DNA from: Miscanthus floridulus
Lineage: Eukaryota > Streptophyta > Magnoliopsida > Poales > Poaceae
Assembly (NCBI RefSeq): GCF_019320115.1
Contig: NC_089593.1
Location: 17,964,870-18,028,869 of the forward strand
DNA length: 64,000 bases
Direction: 5' to 3'
A program made the translations under genes and the position numbers. Below the pieces are notes generated by a model. It was not told the DNA's origin, made no database searches, and saw only the letters and a list, made by a program, of their open reading frames with translations. Positions 47,790-59,740 of the stretch are shown piece by piece. Within the stretch, counting starts at the first letter, position 1; each line of letters starts with the position of its first letter.

Positions 47790-50700
47790 TGTAACACCTC
47801 GGTGTTAAGCATGCATTACCATTTCATCCCATGAGCATAATCATCATCACCTCATGCATAAGCATCATTCATGCATTTCAAAATTAGGGGTTTGAATTAA
47901 TATTGATGTTTATTTTGTAATTCAAAATCTATTTGGAATTTGACTTTGGCCTTAAAAGCAAAGTTGTAGAGACTAAATTTTTAAGCAACTTTCATTTTTA
48001 CACCAACTTTTGAAACTGCTTTAAAATAGTTCAAAATTTCGTTTGAACGAAAAAGGATTTGAAAATAATTTGAAAAAGATCAATTCACCTAAGTTGGGCC
48101 TCGCGCCTCACTTCTGGCCCATCAGCCGAAGCTGGCCCAGCGCTCCTCACCGCGCCCGCGCCTTCGCCTCGGCCCAGCTCGCTCGCCCGGCCTACCTCCG
48201 CGCCGAAGCCGCACCCGTTCCCGCGCGCCGCGCCTGACCGACGCCAGAGCGCGCCCGCCGCGTGGCCGCCATGCGCCGGCGAAGCTCGCCGCGCGTCACA
48301 GCCGGCCTGCCCCGCCCTCCACGCGCTCGCCTTCACCTGCCGACCGCGCCGCGCTCCCCACTTCTCTCTTCACTCCGCCAGCCGCAGCGCAGCAGCAGCA
48401 GCAGCAACTCTCACGCACGCGCTCGCCTCCGCCACTGCGCGCCTCGCCGAAACTAGCTCGCCCGGCCATCCTAGCTCGCCGTCGACCACTCCATCTCGCC
48501 AGTAGCTGCGCCTCCACCTCGCGCACCTCGTGCTCGCGTCGATTTGCCGTGGTAAGCTCCCCTTCCTCGGGAATCGCTCGCCGAAGCACGACCAAGCTCA
48601 CCAGAGAGCTCTGCTCCCGTGGACACCCCCTCTCCGCTCCACCTCTCTCCTTCCATTCGCGTGAGTGAGCACCGCCTTGCCCTCGCGAACCTCGTGCGCG
48701 CCTGCCCGTGCCCTGCCATGGCCGGAGTTGGCGTACCGCCGATGAGCCACGCCACCGCTCCGCCATGCGCACCGTCGAGCCCCATTCTGAGCTCCTCCCG
48801 TGCCTTCTCTTGGTGCACCGCGTCCGCCTCGTCGTGGGTGAGCTGCTGGTGGTGACCGCGCCGCCGGCTAGCTCACCGTCGGCGAAGAGCCGGCCGGTCA
48901 GCTCCGCCCCTGTTTTGGTCTGACCGACAGGTGGGGGCCGTTGACCCGTGGGGACCCGCTCGTCAGCGCCCTGACTTGGGTCTGGGTGCACAGCACCGGG
49001 TGCACCCAGCGTTTTCATCGGCTGATTTTTGAAAAGGATTTAAGAAATGATTTTCAGATTTCTATTTAAATGCTTTGGGAATTTATAACTTGCTCAAAAT
49101 GGCTCCAAATTTGTTGAAACAAATTTTGTTGTGTTCTTTGTCACCAGATCTACATGATAAAAATATTGCATGTCATTTTTGAGATACTTTAATGTAGAGC
49201 TTTATTTAATTCTTGATATTGCTGATATCTTGTAAAATGTTTAGTAAATCCTATATGTATCAAAAAAATATGATTCTAAGTTTGTTACTCTTCTTGTGTA
49301 ATGTACTTTCTACGAAAAATATATGCCATGCATGTCCTATAGAAAAATTATGAGGTGTAGTTCAAGTGCCTTTAATGGCTGATTTTTGTTATTTTTGCTA
49401 GAGAGCAAAATTTGTATAAAACATGCATGTGATAATTTTTGTACAGTGATTATTTACTGTGTAGAACATAGGAAAAATATTATATCTGTTGTTTCACACT
49501 TTTCACAGTACAAAGTATTTTCATGCTCATAATTAGGTCCAAGGTTGTCATTTTTGTGTAGGCTATTCCACTTATCCAAATGCCATAAAAATTTGATGGT
49601 AGACTACTTAGGGTAGTACTGTGCTATGGTAATTTTCTAAGATTTTTCTATGCTATAAAAATAGATGTTGCTATTCAAACCTATTATTAATTCGGGTTTA
49701 ATCAAATGTTGCTTTATGCATGATTAAGAAATTAGTGAAGCTTTGATGTATCTTTGAAGCATTTAATGAGATGTGTTGACGTAGCATATTAGTAGTAGAA
49801 GAGAATGCAGTAGATAACATGTCCTTGTAGTACATGTTCTTGGATGATGTTGACTACCTTGCTTGCAAGTATATTCATTGTGTTCATTTCATCCGATGCA
49901 CCTTTTGCATAAGCACTTACGCACCTGCATCATACAGGATCGCAAACCGAGAGCTCGGTCATCATACCCGAGGAGCCCAAGGAGCAACTCGAGGTGCAGC
50001 CACAAGAAGTGACCGAAGCAGACGAGGAGGACGTTGAGGAACTTCCGGAGTGCCCCGATCACCGCCTGAGCTCCTTCGAGAGAGGCAAGCCCCGGAGCAT
50101 TTTTCTCCTCGGTTTGTGATTATTAATTAATGCTTTACTTTAATTGATGCATTATATTCAGGAGTTGTTTGCAACCGTTGCTGCATTATACCGTGTCTAC
50201 CTTTGTTATACTATATCCTTGTTACCCTGGTATCCGCAGTCGAGTCAATGCTTAGCTGGCTTAGACCGGTAGAAGTCGGGTGATTTCCTGTCACCTGCGA
50301 GCTATAGGTGGTTACCTAGATCTGCTTGGATAACTATGTAATCATGGTATAACTAAGTGTTAATTTGAAGTTGAGACCGGACGGAGACTTACAGAGTTTT
50401 GGACTGTAGTGCTTTCCATCTGTGTCGATTAAGGACCGACCGTTGTTGGGCCTCAGGTCATGTTGAACGCATGCCTTACATTTAGCTGGCCGAATAAAGT
50501 ACCTTTCGACCGCGAAGCTAGGAGATTATTCGGGCCGAGTAGATTGCCCGCAGCGCACTGTACCGGAGCAGGTGTGGTAGGACATGGGGGCGCGATGATA
50601 AGACCGAAAGGCAGTCGGTCAGCCCCCGGGTACATGTGGTTCCTGGCAAACTCGAGATTTTCCTGGATAGTTGACTCGGTGACCGATACCTCACTTTAGC

Positions 50701-51560
50701 GAGTGAGTGAGGTTTGTGTAAGGAATAAATTACCAGCTGGTTAATAATCGATTCGAATCGCCATCGTTCACTGGATAGTGAACACTTGACTTGAGTTACT
50801 TCATCGTAGTAATGTTGTTGGAACACTTAGACAGTTATAATGAATATGACATTACGGAAGTTGTTAATGATCATTGGTTATCATTATTTGCTTAATCACA
50901 TGCTTGCTCTAGTATAGGTGCAAATGTAGTCGACAGGTTAATAATAATTAACTTGACAATAATGCTTTTGGAAAGGTTCTTGAAATGCTAAAAATGCCTC
51001 TTTTTGCAAATGAGTCAGCTACCCTACTATAAAGCCCTTCATAATCCTTGGTGTCACTTTATTTTCGGTTATGTCGGGTAAGTCTAGTTGAGTACCTTCT
51101 CGTACTCATGGTTTTATTTCCCACTTGTTGCAGATGGACAGATGTATTACGGCTACTGTATCAACTGCCTTTATCCTACGATGGGTGATGCTTAGGACCA
51201 TGGGCATGGTCATTCCTTACGTCTCGTCTAATGCTTTTGTTGGAGATGATCATTAGCTGGCACTGTATTTGAACTCCATGTGAGTGTGTGTGGTTTTGAA
51301 CAAATGGCTTCCGCTACTTTTATTTGAACTCATTTTGTAATAACTATGTTTAAACTCTGATGTACCTATGATGCGAACTTGTATGTAATATGTGATGATG
51401 ACCGCTAAACATATTATGATCTTGGCTGGTACGTGAGTTAGTTTGAAATCCTTCGTGATTTCACGGACTACCGAGTTATACGAGCTTAAGTTTACTAAAT
51501 CGTCTACTCTGGTGGGTGATTTTGTTACTTAATTTCGTATAATTGGTCGGTTCTGTTATA
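47790..51560 (+). repeat. 3' LTR of chromovirus B
   Basis: 3,771 bases, starting TGTAACACCTCGGTG and ending TTCTGTTATA before GTTAA. It matches the 5' LTR closely apart from the missing ~205 bases near 47880 (CATGCATTTC joins directly to AAAATTAGGGG). Confidence 0.93.
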
Positions 51561-53409
51561 GTTAACCACTGCACCAGTATTAGCACAACCAGATATCGAG
51601 AAGTCATTTGACGTTTATTGTGATGCTTCTGGTATTGGTATTGGATGTGTATTGATGCAAGAAGGCCGAGTCATTGCCTATGCTTCTAGACAACTTAAGC
51701 AACATAAAGAGCACTATCCCACTCATGATTTAGAGTTAGCAGCAGTTGTCCATGCTCTGAAGATTTGATGGCATTACTTGCTTGGGAATACATGCCATAT
51801 TTATATAGATCACAAGAGTTTAAAGTATATCTTTACTCAATCAGATTTGAACATGCGACAAAGAAGATGGTTAGAACTGATTAAAGATTATGACTTGGAA
51901 GTACATTATCACCCTGGTAAGGCAAATGTAGTTGTAGATGCCCTCAGTCGAAAGAGCCATTGCAATTGTCTGACAGTAAGAATAATGGGTTTGACTTTAT
52001 GTCAAGAGATGGAGAAGTTGAATATAGAGGTAATTCAACAAGGTAGTTTGACCAATATAACTATTGAAGCCACTATTTGAGATCAGATTATTGCTGCTCA
52101 GAAAGAAAACAAGGGTATAGCCCATATCAAAGAAAGAATCAAGAATGGGAAAGCGGAATGCTTCAAAGTAGATGATGAAGGTGTGTTATGGTTCAAGAAT
52201 CGCCTAGTGGTACCAAAGGTTCCTGAGTTGCGACAGTCAATTCTTGAAGAGGCACATGCTACTAGGTTATCTATTCATCCAGGAAGTAATAAGATGTACC
52301 ATGACTTGAAACAAAGATTTTGGTGGACCAAAATGAAGATAGAAATTGCCCGGTATATACCCAAGTGTGATACTTGTCAAAAGGTGAAAGCTATACATTT
52401 GAGGTCTGCTGGAGAGTTATAGCCATTACCTATTTTAGCTTGGAAGTGGGAGGATATTAGTATGGACTTTATTGTTGGTCTACCCAAGACATCAAAAGGT
52501 TTAGCAAGAATCATGAGTCTACATGGGGTACCAAAGACCATAGTGTCAGATTGGGGTACACAGTTTGTCTCTAGCTTTTGGAAACACTTGCATGCTTCGT
52601 TAGGTACCAAACTACTATATAGTACAGCTTATCATCCACAAACCGATGGTCAGACTGAAGGGGTCAATCAAGTACTTGAAGATATGTTAAGATGTTGTGT
52701 TCTTAACTATTCCAATAAATGGGATGAATGTCTATCTTTGGTTGAGTTCTCATACAATAATAGTTATTAGGAGAGCATTAGGATGGCTCCATTTGAAGCA
52801 CTCTATGGTCATAGATGCAGAACATCACTGAGATGGTCTGAGCCCGGAGAAAGAAGGTTCTTTGGAGTTGACCTTGTGAAAGAAACAGAAGACAAGGTTA
52901 GGCAAATACAAAGTAATTTGAAGATAGCTCAGTCCCGACAAAAGAGTTATGCAGATAAATGACGTAGACCTTTAGTGTTTAACAAGGGAGATTTTGTATA
53001 TCTGAAGGTATCACCAATGAAGGGAGTTACCTGTTTCGGTGTTAAAGGTAAGTTGGCACCTCGATATATTGGACCATTTCAAATTTTAGAGAGGTATGGA
53101 AAAGTGGCATATCGCTTGAAGTTACCAGAATATCTTTCAGCTGTACATGTTGTGTTCCATGTTTCTCAATTAAAGAAGTGTCTCCGAGTGCCTGAGCAGA
53201 ATATTGAGGTTGAAGGAGTGGAACTTGAACCTGATTTGACCTATTCCGAATATCCTATCTGAGTTCTGGATCAGAAAGATCGTGTCACACGAAGAAGGAT
53301 GATCAAGTTCTACAAGATACAATGGAATCAACATTCCAAAGAAGAAGCTACTTGGGAATCCGAAGATTACTTGCTAGAAAAATTTCCAGACTTTCTTACG
53401 TTAATATAG
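51561..53409 (+). pseudogene. Chromovirus A pol, 3' part: RNase H, integrase, chromodomain
   Basis: This resumes the reading frame cut at 37150. RNase H ([26 protein letters not shown]) is followed by the integrase zinc finger (HATRLSIHPGSNKMYHDL; CDTCQKVK). The integrase core starts MDFIVGLPKTSKG but then jumps to RIMSLHGVPKTIVSD, a loss of about 35 residues relative to the B protein. WGTQF replaces the usual RGTQF. The chromodomain (KFYKIQWNQHSKEEATWE) ends at 53409. Stops near 51767, 52078, 52420, 52768, 52960 and 53260 each fit CAG, CGA or TGG changes. Confidence 0.88.
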
Positions 53410-53558
53410 AGTAATGTTAGTTGAGCTCGGTTGTTGCAAGTTGTGTTTTGTAAAGGGACCTCAGCTATTTATGGATAGATTTTGTATGTGTTCGCGTGAC
53501 ACATTTCCTTTTCCATTACTTACCCTATGGCTTTGAATCTCGGGACGAGATTTCTTTT

Positions 53559-53569
53559 AGGGGGAAGGA
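53559..53569 (+). other. Polypurine tract of chromovirus A
   Basis: AGGGGGAAGGA lies immediately before the 3' LTR. Confidence 0.85.
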
Positions 53570-53570
53570 T

Positions 53571-56500
53571 TGTAACACCTCGGGTGTTTAAATACTAAAA
53601 CTTGCCATGTCATCATATGCATTGCAAAGCATTTGGCCTTTAGTGAAAATTTTGATATGCATACACTAAAACAAGTTTACCTTTATGTGGTATGTGTTGA
53701 ATTGTATTGTTTGAATCAAGTTCAAAATTTGGTTTGGATTTGAATTTCCAAGAAAACCCTAATTTTCAGTATTTAAATCCTACACTGAAAACTCATTTCA
53801 AAATCTAAGCATATTTTGGGGTTGAGCCTAAAAGCAAAAGTGTAGAGCTTCTCAAGTTGTACAAAGTTTGTTTTTGGAGTTTTCAAAGTTGTTATGAAAA
53901 ATGTGAAGTAATTTGAAAAGGCAAAATTCTTTAAATGTCCCCTATTTGAATTCAAATTTGCATTTCAAAATGTAGACCGATTTAGGGGGTGGTTATAAAA
54001 GCAAAGTTGTAGAACATTGAATTTTGAGCAATTTTTATTTTTGGAGATTTTTGAGTTGTTATACAAATTTGGGAGTAATTTGTGATTTAAAGCGAGTGGC
54101 ATTTTGGTAATTAGTTGGAACAGTGGAAGCAGGCACACTCTCGCCGTCGGTGAGCTTCCACCGGCTTCTACGCGCGTCCTCAGGCGCCACCTCTGGCCTT
54201 GACGTGTCCGCGTCATCGTGGCGTGTCAAGCGCACCATTCCCCGCCGCTTTTCGCCCGCTGGTTAAGTCTGGAACTACGTCGCCGTTCTTCTTTCTCTCC
54301 TCTATTTTTCCGACGCCGCCACCGTAGCTCCGTCGAGCTCGCCTCGCCTCCTCAGTGCAAACCAGCCTTGGCTAAGCTTGCCACAGCTTCGCCAGTCCCT
54401 TGCACAACTAGTCCTCTAGCCCTTGTTGCTTGATTACGTCGGGAACTGCCGTTCTTTGCCTTTTTTCCTCGCGGCCGGCAGCGTTACCGGTGACCCCGTT
54501 TCACCATGGCCAGAGCTCTGTGGTGATTCTCAGACCTTGCGGAGGCTTGCTCTAGCTTTGTCTTGTTCTCGTGATGCTCTATGACCGGTTGATTGCACCT
54601 TTTGTCCACCGTAGCCACCGAAGTACCGTCGTCGCCGTTGCTCGCACCGCCGTGATCGCTGTGACCGTCGACCCGCCTCTCCGTTGTTCCTCCGGCTCGT
54701 CCCTCGCCTTCAACGTGATCGGGGTGAGCTCCTGGTTCTTCCCGAGTCGTTTGTTTCACCGTTACCGGTCTCCTGTCGCCGGCATAGCGCTGCCGTGCAG
54801 CCGTGGCCGCCATGGCCGGCGTAGTGCTTGGTCCAGTTTGTAATTGATCTCACTAGTGCCACAAATCGATGCGCCGTGACGTAGTGATCATGCTCGTACC
54901 TTGGCTGTCGCCAGTGACCTCGCCGTTGGCAAGATTTCACCGATCAAAGCTGTTGTCGCCGCGGTCAGCGCGAGAGGTAGAAGATGACATGTGGGGTCGG
55001 TTGTCAGTGACTCAGCGTTCAAAATGGATTTTTCTATTTTGCAGATTTGAATGAATAGTGATAGTTTTTGTTATTTTTGTGTAGAATTATTTAGAGTTCC
55101 AAAAATTATGAAAATTTTTGTGTGATCTCTCTGTGGTGTATATTATTTAAGAAAAATATGAAATGTTGTTTTTCAGTACTTTTTGAATGTGATGAAAATT
55201 GCTCAATTAATTAATAAATGGATTTCCATGATTTTTCTAGGCTTAATTAATTATCCAAAAATTATGAAAATTGTTTTGCCACTTATAGTTATCATGTGAT
55301 AAACATTTACAAAAATTTTGAGCTCAATTAGAATAAGTTGATTTATTTCATAATTTTGAATTAAACAATTAATTCATAAAAGCAAATAGTAACATTTAAT
55401 GATTTAGGTTTTGTTTGAATTTTGGATTGAGTGATGACCTTGGGTTATTAGTTGGTAATGATCCTTGGCAGTTGATGTATCTGTTATGAAAAAGGTTTAG
55501 TTTGTTTGACTTGCAACTGTACCGCGAAGGAAAGTTGTATTCGAATTGTTAATTTTGCATCCATCATCAAGCATCATGTTTCGTATCCCGCATCATGTTA
55601 AACATGGCATTGTTACTACGTGTAGTGAACGAAGGTGAACCGTCGTAGTTAATCCAGTTGCGGAGGAAGTTAATCCGTCTGTGAGGTCGGATTGGATAAT
55701 TGTGGAACGTCGCAGGAACCTAACTTTTCCGTCAACGAAGGCAAGCCCCGGATGCATTTAACTCTACCTTGTGTTTTACAAATTTTAACGCTTTTGCTTT
55801 TATATACTGCATTAAGTGATTAGGAGTCAAGTGGAAACCTAATTGGTGCATTACCAACCTTGTTTTTCCATATCTATCTTGTTACCAGTTTTAATTCGTA
55901 AATGCCTAGTTATGCTTAGTCCTGCTTAGCCAGGTGATTACCTGTCACCTGAGAGTTTTAAATGGATCTTTGGTTACTTATGTTATCATAAGATATGAGC
56001 ATGTGGAGTAATAAATCTAGACCGGGCAGACTCGGTGTGTGAGAGCCACAAGACATGGAGGTCTTGTGAGCGGCTTCTTTCCGCCTATGTCGATTAAGGT
56101 CCGTCCATTGTTGAATTGCATGAGGTAAGACTTTGTAGTACTAACCACATACTCCGGTAAGCCTTAACTCTAAAATTCTATTACAAGAATGGCTACTCGC
56201 GCACTGGGAGTGGAGAGATGGCGAGAGTAGCATGTACCCACGTGGCTTTGGGCTAGATTGGTGGAGTACTGTATTCTCGATTGGCGCGGACCCGTTCTTG
56301 TTTTAGAGGACCTAAGGATAGGTTGATATATGTAAGTCGGGGACCTGCATATGTCGTGTGGTCTGGAATCCCCAGCTGGGTTTACAATCGGTTCAAATCG
56401 TCGTTGCTCCTCGATTATGGAGACTCAACTCACTGTTCATCATCGTAGTTTAATAACTGGAACTTGAGTAAGGTTTAAGAAAGAGTTTGATATGAAGCTC

Positions 56501-57156
56501 ATGATCTCATTATGGATCATGGCAGATTCATATATGGTACTTATAAGGTTTTACATATTGAAGTAAAGAATTTTGTTAAAGAGCTTTTACACAAAAGAAC
56601 TTGATTATTGCTAAAGCCATACCTTGAATCCCTGAGCCTGCATTCCTGAGTCTTCTCAGTTTTTATTTTGGTTAAGTCTTGTTGAGTACTTTTGTACTCA
56701 GGGTTCGTTGACCCTTGTTGTAGGTGAGCCTCATGAGCAGGTCTGTTTTGGACCTTGCTGCATGACTGCTGTTCATGTCGATGACGATAAGTGAATGTGT
56801 GATCCTTGGGCAGGATGCTTATTTTGTGTGTTATGTTTATGTTAATTATGTCACTCCACTACTACTATGGTTTGTAATAATAATCATACTCAGTTTGTAA
56901 GGTTTAAAACAACTGGTTTGTAAACTAAGTTATCGTAAGACTTCCACTATTTTACTCTGATGTATATATTTGAATAAATGTTGTAATACTGCAATGACTC
57001 TGTAATGTGATCCTGCTCAGAAATCGTGAATGATTCGGGGTTCCCCGTGGACACCCGACAGACTTCTTAAATTACCAAGAATGTATGCATAGTTGTCAGA
57101 GGTCGTTGGACAGTGACAAGTGCATGTGGGTCCTATAATTTAGGAGGTTCTGCCCA
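53571..57156 (+). repeat. 3' LTR of chromovirus A
   Basis: 3,586 bases, starting TGTAACACCTCGGGTG and ending GGTTCTGCCCA before CTTTG. It aligns along its whole length with 29867-33450, with scattered substitutions and small indels. Confidence 0.92.
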
Positions 57157-59011
57157 CTTTGCCCAATGGCCCTATGCATTGGAGCCATGTCCAGTCTGGG
57201 TTCATGCTTAGGAGGTTCCATGATTTGGTTGGGCAGGGGGGCAAAACTGAGAAAGGATTCAAGGAGGTACATGTTAGGCAGGTTGCACTCATGGTCTCTA
57301 AGTTTGCTAGGGTCAATGTGACCACCCAACAGATTTACAATCACTTGAGAAAGTGAAGACAAATGTGGGTTAAGGTTGTTAGGCTCAAGGATTTGAGTGG
57401 TGCTCTGTGAGATGAGGACCAGCACATGATAGTACTTGATGATGAACACCTGCTTGGCCACACCAAGGTTAGAAACTATTTGGATAACACCTCAGCTATC
57501 CCTTTTCTTTTCTTTTGCTCTCCTATGTCTAATAGTTACATCTGTTTCACTAACTAGGACCATCCTGCTGATGCTAAGTTCTTGAACACACCAATAGAGA
57601 ACTATGTCCAGATGGAGGCCATCTTTGGTGGTAACCAGGCAACAGGAAAGTATGCAATGGGCTCAAACGAGCCTCTGGGTACTCCAACCGACATTGGCCA
57701 AGGTGATATTGATACCGTTGAGGACAACACTAACTTAGGTGGCACAGAGGCTGATTCTGGAAAGGGAACTCCTTTTGGTATGGAAGGCTCTAAGGGTTCT
57801 GATGCCAAGAGCTAGGATAAAAGGGGTGGCAAGAGAAGGAAGCTTGCCCCAGAGGAAATAGACCTCATGAATGGAATGATCAAGGCTATGGAGTCTATAG
57901 GAGATGCCCTGAAGACTCCACAGCACAATGAGGTGCATCAGGATCTCTATGGCTGTGTTATGGACTGCCCTGGGTACTCACAGGAGGCACTCATGTTTGC
58001 CCTGGTTTACCTGCTGCAGAACAAGGCTGAGGGACTTTGCTTTGTTCAGATGACAGAGGCTCATAGGATCCTGTGGCTTAGGACCTACCTGAGCACAACC
58101 TACTTTGCTTAGATGCATACTAGCTAGCCTCTCCACTTTTGCATATAGCCATGCTAACTGTCTTATGCTGTAGGAAGTATTTTGATGTGTAGCACTTACC
58201 TCAACTAATGCTACAAAGAACCATTTGCCGCCTAACCAAGGCTGCACCTAGTCTGGAATAGCATAGGAGCCATGGTGATGGATGTGAGGCTTTGTTGATC
58301 TGTGTGGTGTAGACATTAACAAAGGGTGATGGATTGTCACTTAGTTGATCTAAGCCCTATGCTATTCTTATGTTTTCTCATGTCTTTCATCAAACCGTGG
58401 GATACGTCCATTCCCAAGCAACTGTTGTAGGCATGCCTACCGGATGGCTGGGATGGACGTGTCACATGCTTCCATGGGAGTCATGAACTTGCCTTAGCAA
58501 TTTGTGTTCTTATTTGCCACCTGGGATGATTGCAGTTTACATTAGCTGAGGCCTACGTTTTTTGTGCTTCTAATGTCAACCATTTTTTGACTGAGACTGA
58601 TACAATTGTGAGATCCTTTTCATGCCTATGAAGATAACAATGTCAGTTTGAGTAATGGATTAAGCATATTGTTGACCTTGGACTTGTGAGGTACTGGAGC
58701 ATTGTTTCTTCTATCTTCTGCTTCTGCTTCTCATGGCTGTAACCTGTAATCAAACCATGTGAGACATCCATGCCCAAGCAACAGCTGGACAATTCTGATG
58801 ATCTGATGGCTGGGCTAGATGCCTCACATGGTTTCATGACTGTCATGATTTTGGTTTTCTACTATCTGTTTGAGGTTTGCTGCTGTCTATGTTTCTTAAG
58901 CTCCAAGTTCAAGGTCAAATGAAAAGACAATTAAATCCGAGGCAAATCAATTGAACTACCGCTCATCTTATCAACATCTTATACTTGCTTTTTTGTGTTT
59001 TTAAGGGGCAA

Positions 59012-59308
59012 ATGGCTTGGTATGTTGTGTACCGTGGAAGAGTTCCTAGGGTATATGCAACCTGGGCTAGATGCAATACCCAGGTAACTAGTTTTAAAAA
59101 CAACAGCTATAAAAGCTTCCCTAACAAAGAAGAGGCAGAAGCATCATACTTAGAGTTCATGGGTTGTGAAGATGATAAAATTTTTGTCAATCCTCCACCA
59201 AAGGTGCTCAGGAACAAACCGGTGTTATTTGTTGTGGCTGTGGGGCAGTGTTTTCTGTTGCTGGTGCTCCTGTGGTTCATTCTTGCTCATTGCTACAACT
59301 GTCTGTGA
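59012..59308 (+). CDS. Small protein with RNase H1-type hybrid-binding (viroplasmin-like) domain
   Basis: The ATG at 59012 opens a 98-residue frame: MAWYVVYRGRVPRVYATWAR, then NTQVTSFKNNSYKSFPNKEE and AEASYLEFMG. This matches the N-terminal domain of RNase H1 and caulimovirus viroplasmin proteins, known to bind RNA/DNA hybrids, with the W-Y-V-V-Y-G and K-F-EEA-A-Y positions all present. The catalytic RNase H domain is absent. The last ~30 residues are very hydrophobic and could be a membrane helix or a misread intron. The ORF lies 0.9 kb after Harbinger ORF1 on the same strand and inside the inferred ends, so it is probably element cargo. A partial second copy starts at 59322. Confidence 0.7.
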   Translation: MAWYVVYRGRVPRVYATWARCNTQVTSFKNNSYKSFPNKEEAEASYLEFMGCEDDKIFVNPPPKVLRNKPVLFVVAVGQCFLLLVLLWFILAHCYNCL

Positions 59309-59321
59309 TGCTCAAAATGTC

Positions 59322-59426
59322 ATGTCTTGGTATGTTGCCTATCGGGGAAAGGAGCCTGGGGTCTATGCCCTAAAATGCCTCCTTGCAGTGCTTTGGGCAA
59401 CCAATCAAGCCCTATGTTGTTTCTAA
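59322..59426 (+). pseudogene. Partial second copy of the hybrid-binding domain
   Basis: The ATG at 59322 reads MSWYVAYRGKEPGVYA, the first motif of the same domain, then loses similarity and ends at 59426. It may be a later exon of the same gene or a duplicated, truncated copy. Confidence 0.55.
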
Positions 59427-59740
59427 TTCCATGGCAGAATGAGGTGACTGCAGCTTTGATATTCTTGTCAAGCCTATGATGATAACTAAACCGTCATGTG
59501 TACTGGATTACAAATACCTGATGACCTTGAGCTTGTGAGGCACTGGAACTCTGGCCTTATTCTATTTGGTTTTCATGTTTGTTTGTTACCATTGCTGTGT
59601 GTTGCCTTCTGTGTTTCTTATGCTCCAAGCTCAAGGTCAACCGATGAAGAACTATTATCTGAGGCCAATATATTAACCACTGTCTGTTCATATATGGGTG
59701 GCTTTCCCTTTATTATCTGAGCTCATCTTTTAAATTGTTA

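Larger units (their letters stand above)
37151..51560 (+). mobile_element. Chromovirus B (Ty3/gypsy, full-length) nested in A
   Basis: A perfect 5-bp target duplication GTTAA (37146-37150 and 51561-51565) flanks two LTRs, 37151-41125 and 47790-51560, beginning TGTAACACCTC and ending GTTATA. Inside are a primer binding site (41129-41139), the H3-tail-mimic ORF, gag, pol with chromodomain, and a polypurine tract (47777-47788). It sits exactly between reverse transcriptase and RNase H of chromovirus A, so it is younger than A. The first LTR has about 205 bases missing from the second. Confidence 0.95.
29867..57156 (+). mobile_element. Chromovirus A (Ty3/gypsy, full-length, with LTRs)
   Basis: Two 3.58-kb LTRs (29867-33450 and 53571-57156) start TGTAACACCTCGGGTG and end in CCA. 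The target duplication is CTTAG (29862-29866) against CTTTG (57157-57161), four of five matching. Inside, in order, are an initiator-Met primer binding site (33456-33467), the H3-tail-mimic ORF, gag, pol ending in a chromodomain, and a polypurine tract (53559-53569). Chromovirus B interrupts pol. I counted about 17 differences in the first ~500 aligned LTR bases, so the insertion is not recent. Domain order and the C-terminal chromodomain suggest the Del/Tekay chromovirus group. Confidence 0.92.
29763..58112 (+). pseudogene. Harbinger ORF1, Myb/SANT-like protein, split by chromovirus A
   Basis: The left part runs from about 29763 to 29866 and the right part from 57157 to 58112. Removing chromovirus A and one target copy joins ...DDDGNQAAP to LPNGPMHWSHVQSG in frame. 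The Myb/SANT-like domain follows (MLRRFHDLVGQGGKTEKGFK; QQIYNHLRK; HPADAKFLNTPIENYV). An intron lies at about 57470-57558. A basic segment (RGGKRRKLAPEE) may be a nuclear signal. In this family the protein binds the transposon ends and recruits the nuclease. Three stops read as Trp TGG to TGA (57353 and near 57408) or CAG to TAG (57813). The initiator is uncertain: the ATG at 29763 is one frame away from the supported reading frame. Confidence 0.8.

Noticed and set aside
48296..49018. 240-residue minus-strand open frame (and its counterpart at 37865-38587)
   Set aside because: It lies in the GC-rich part of the LTRs of chromovirus B, is interrupted in the other LTR, and has no domain.
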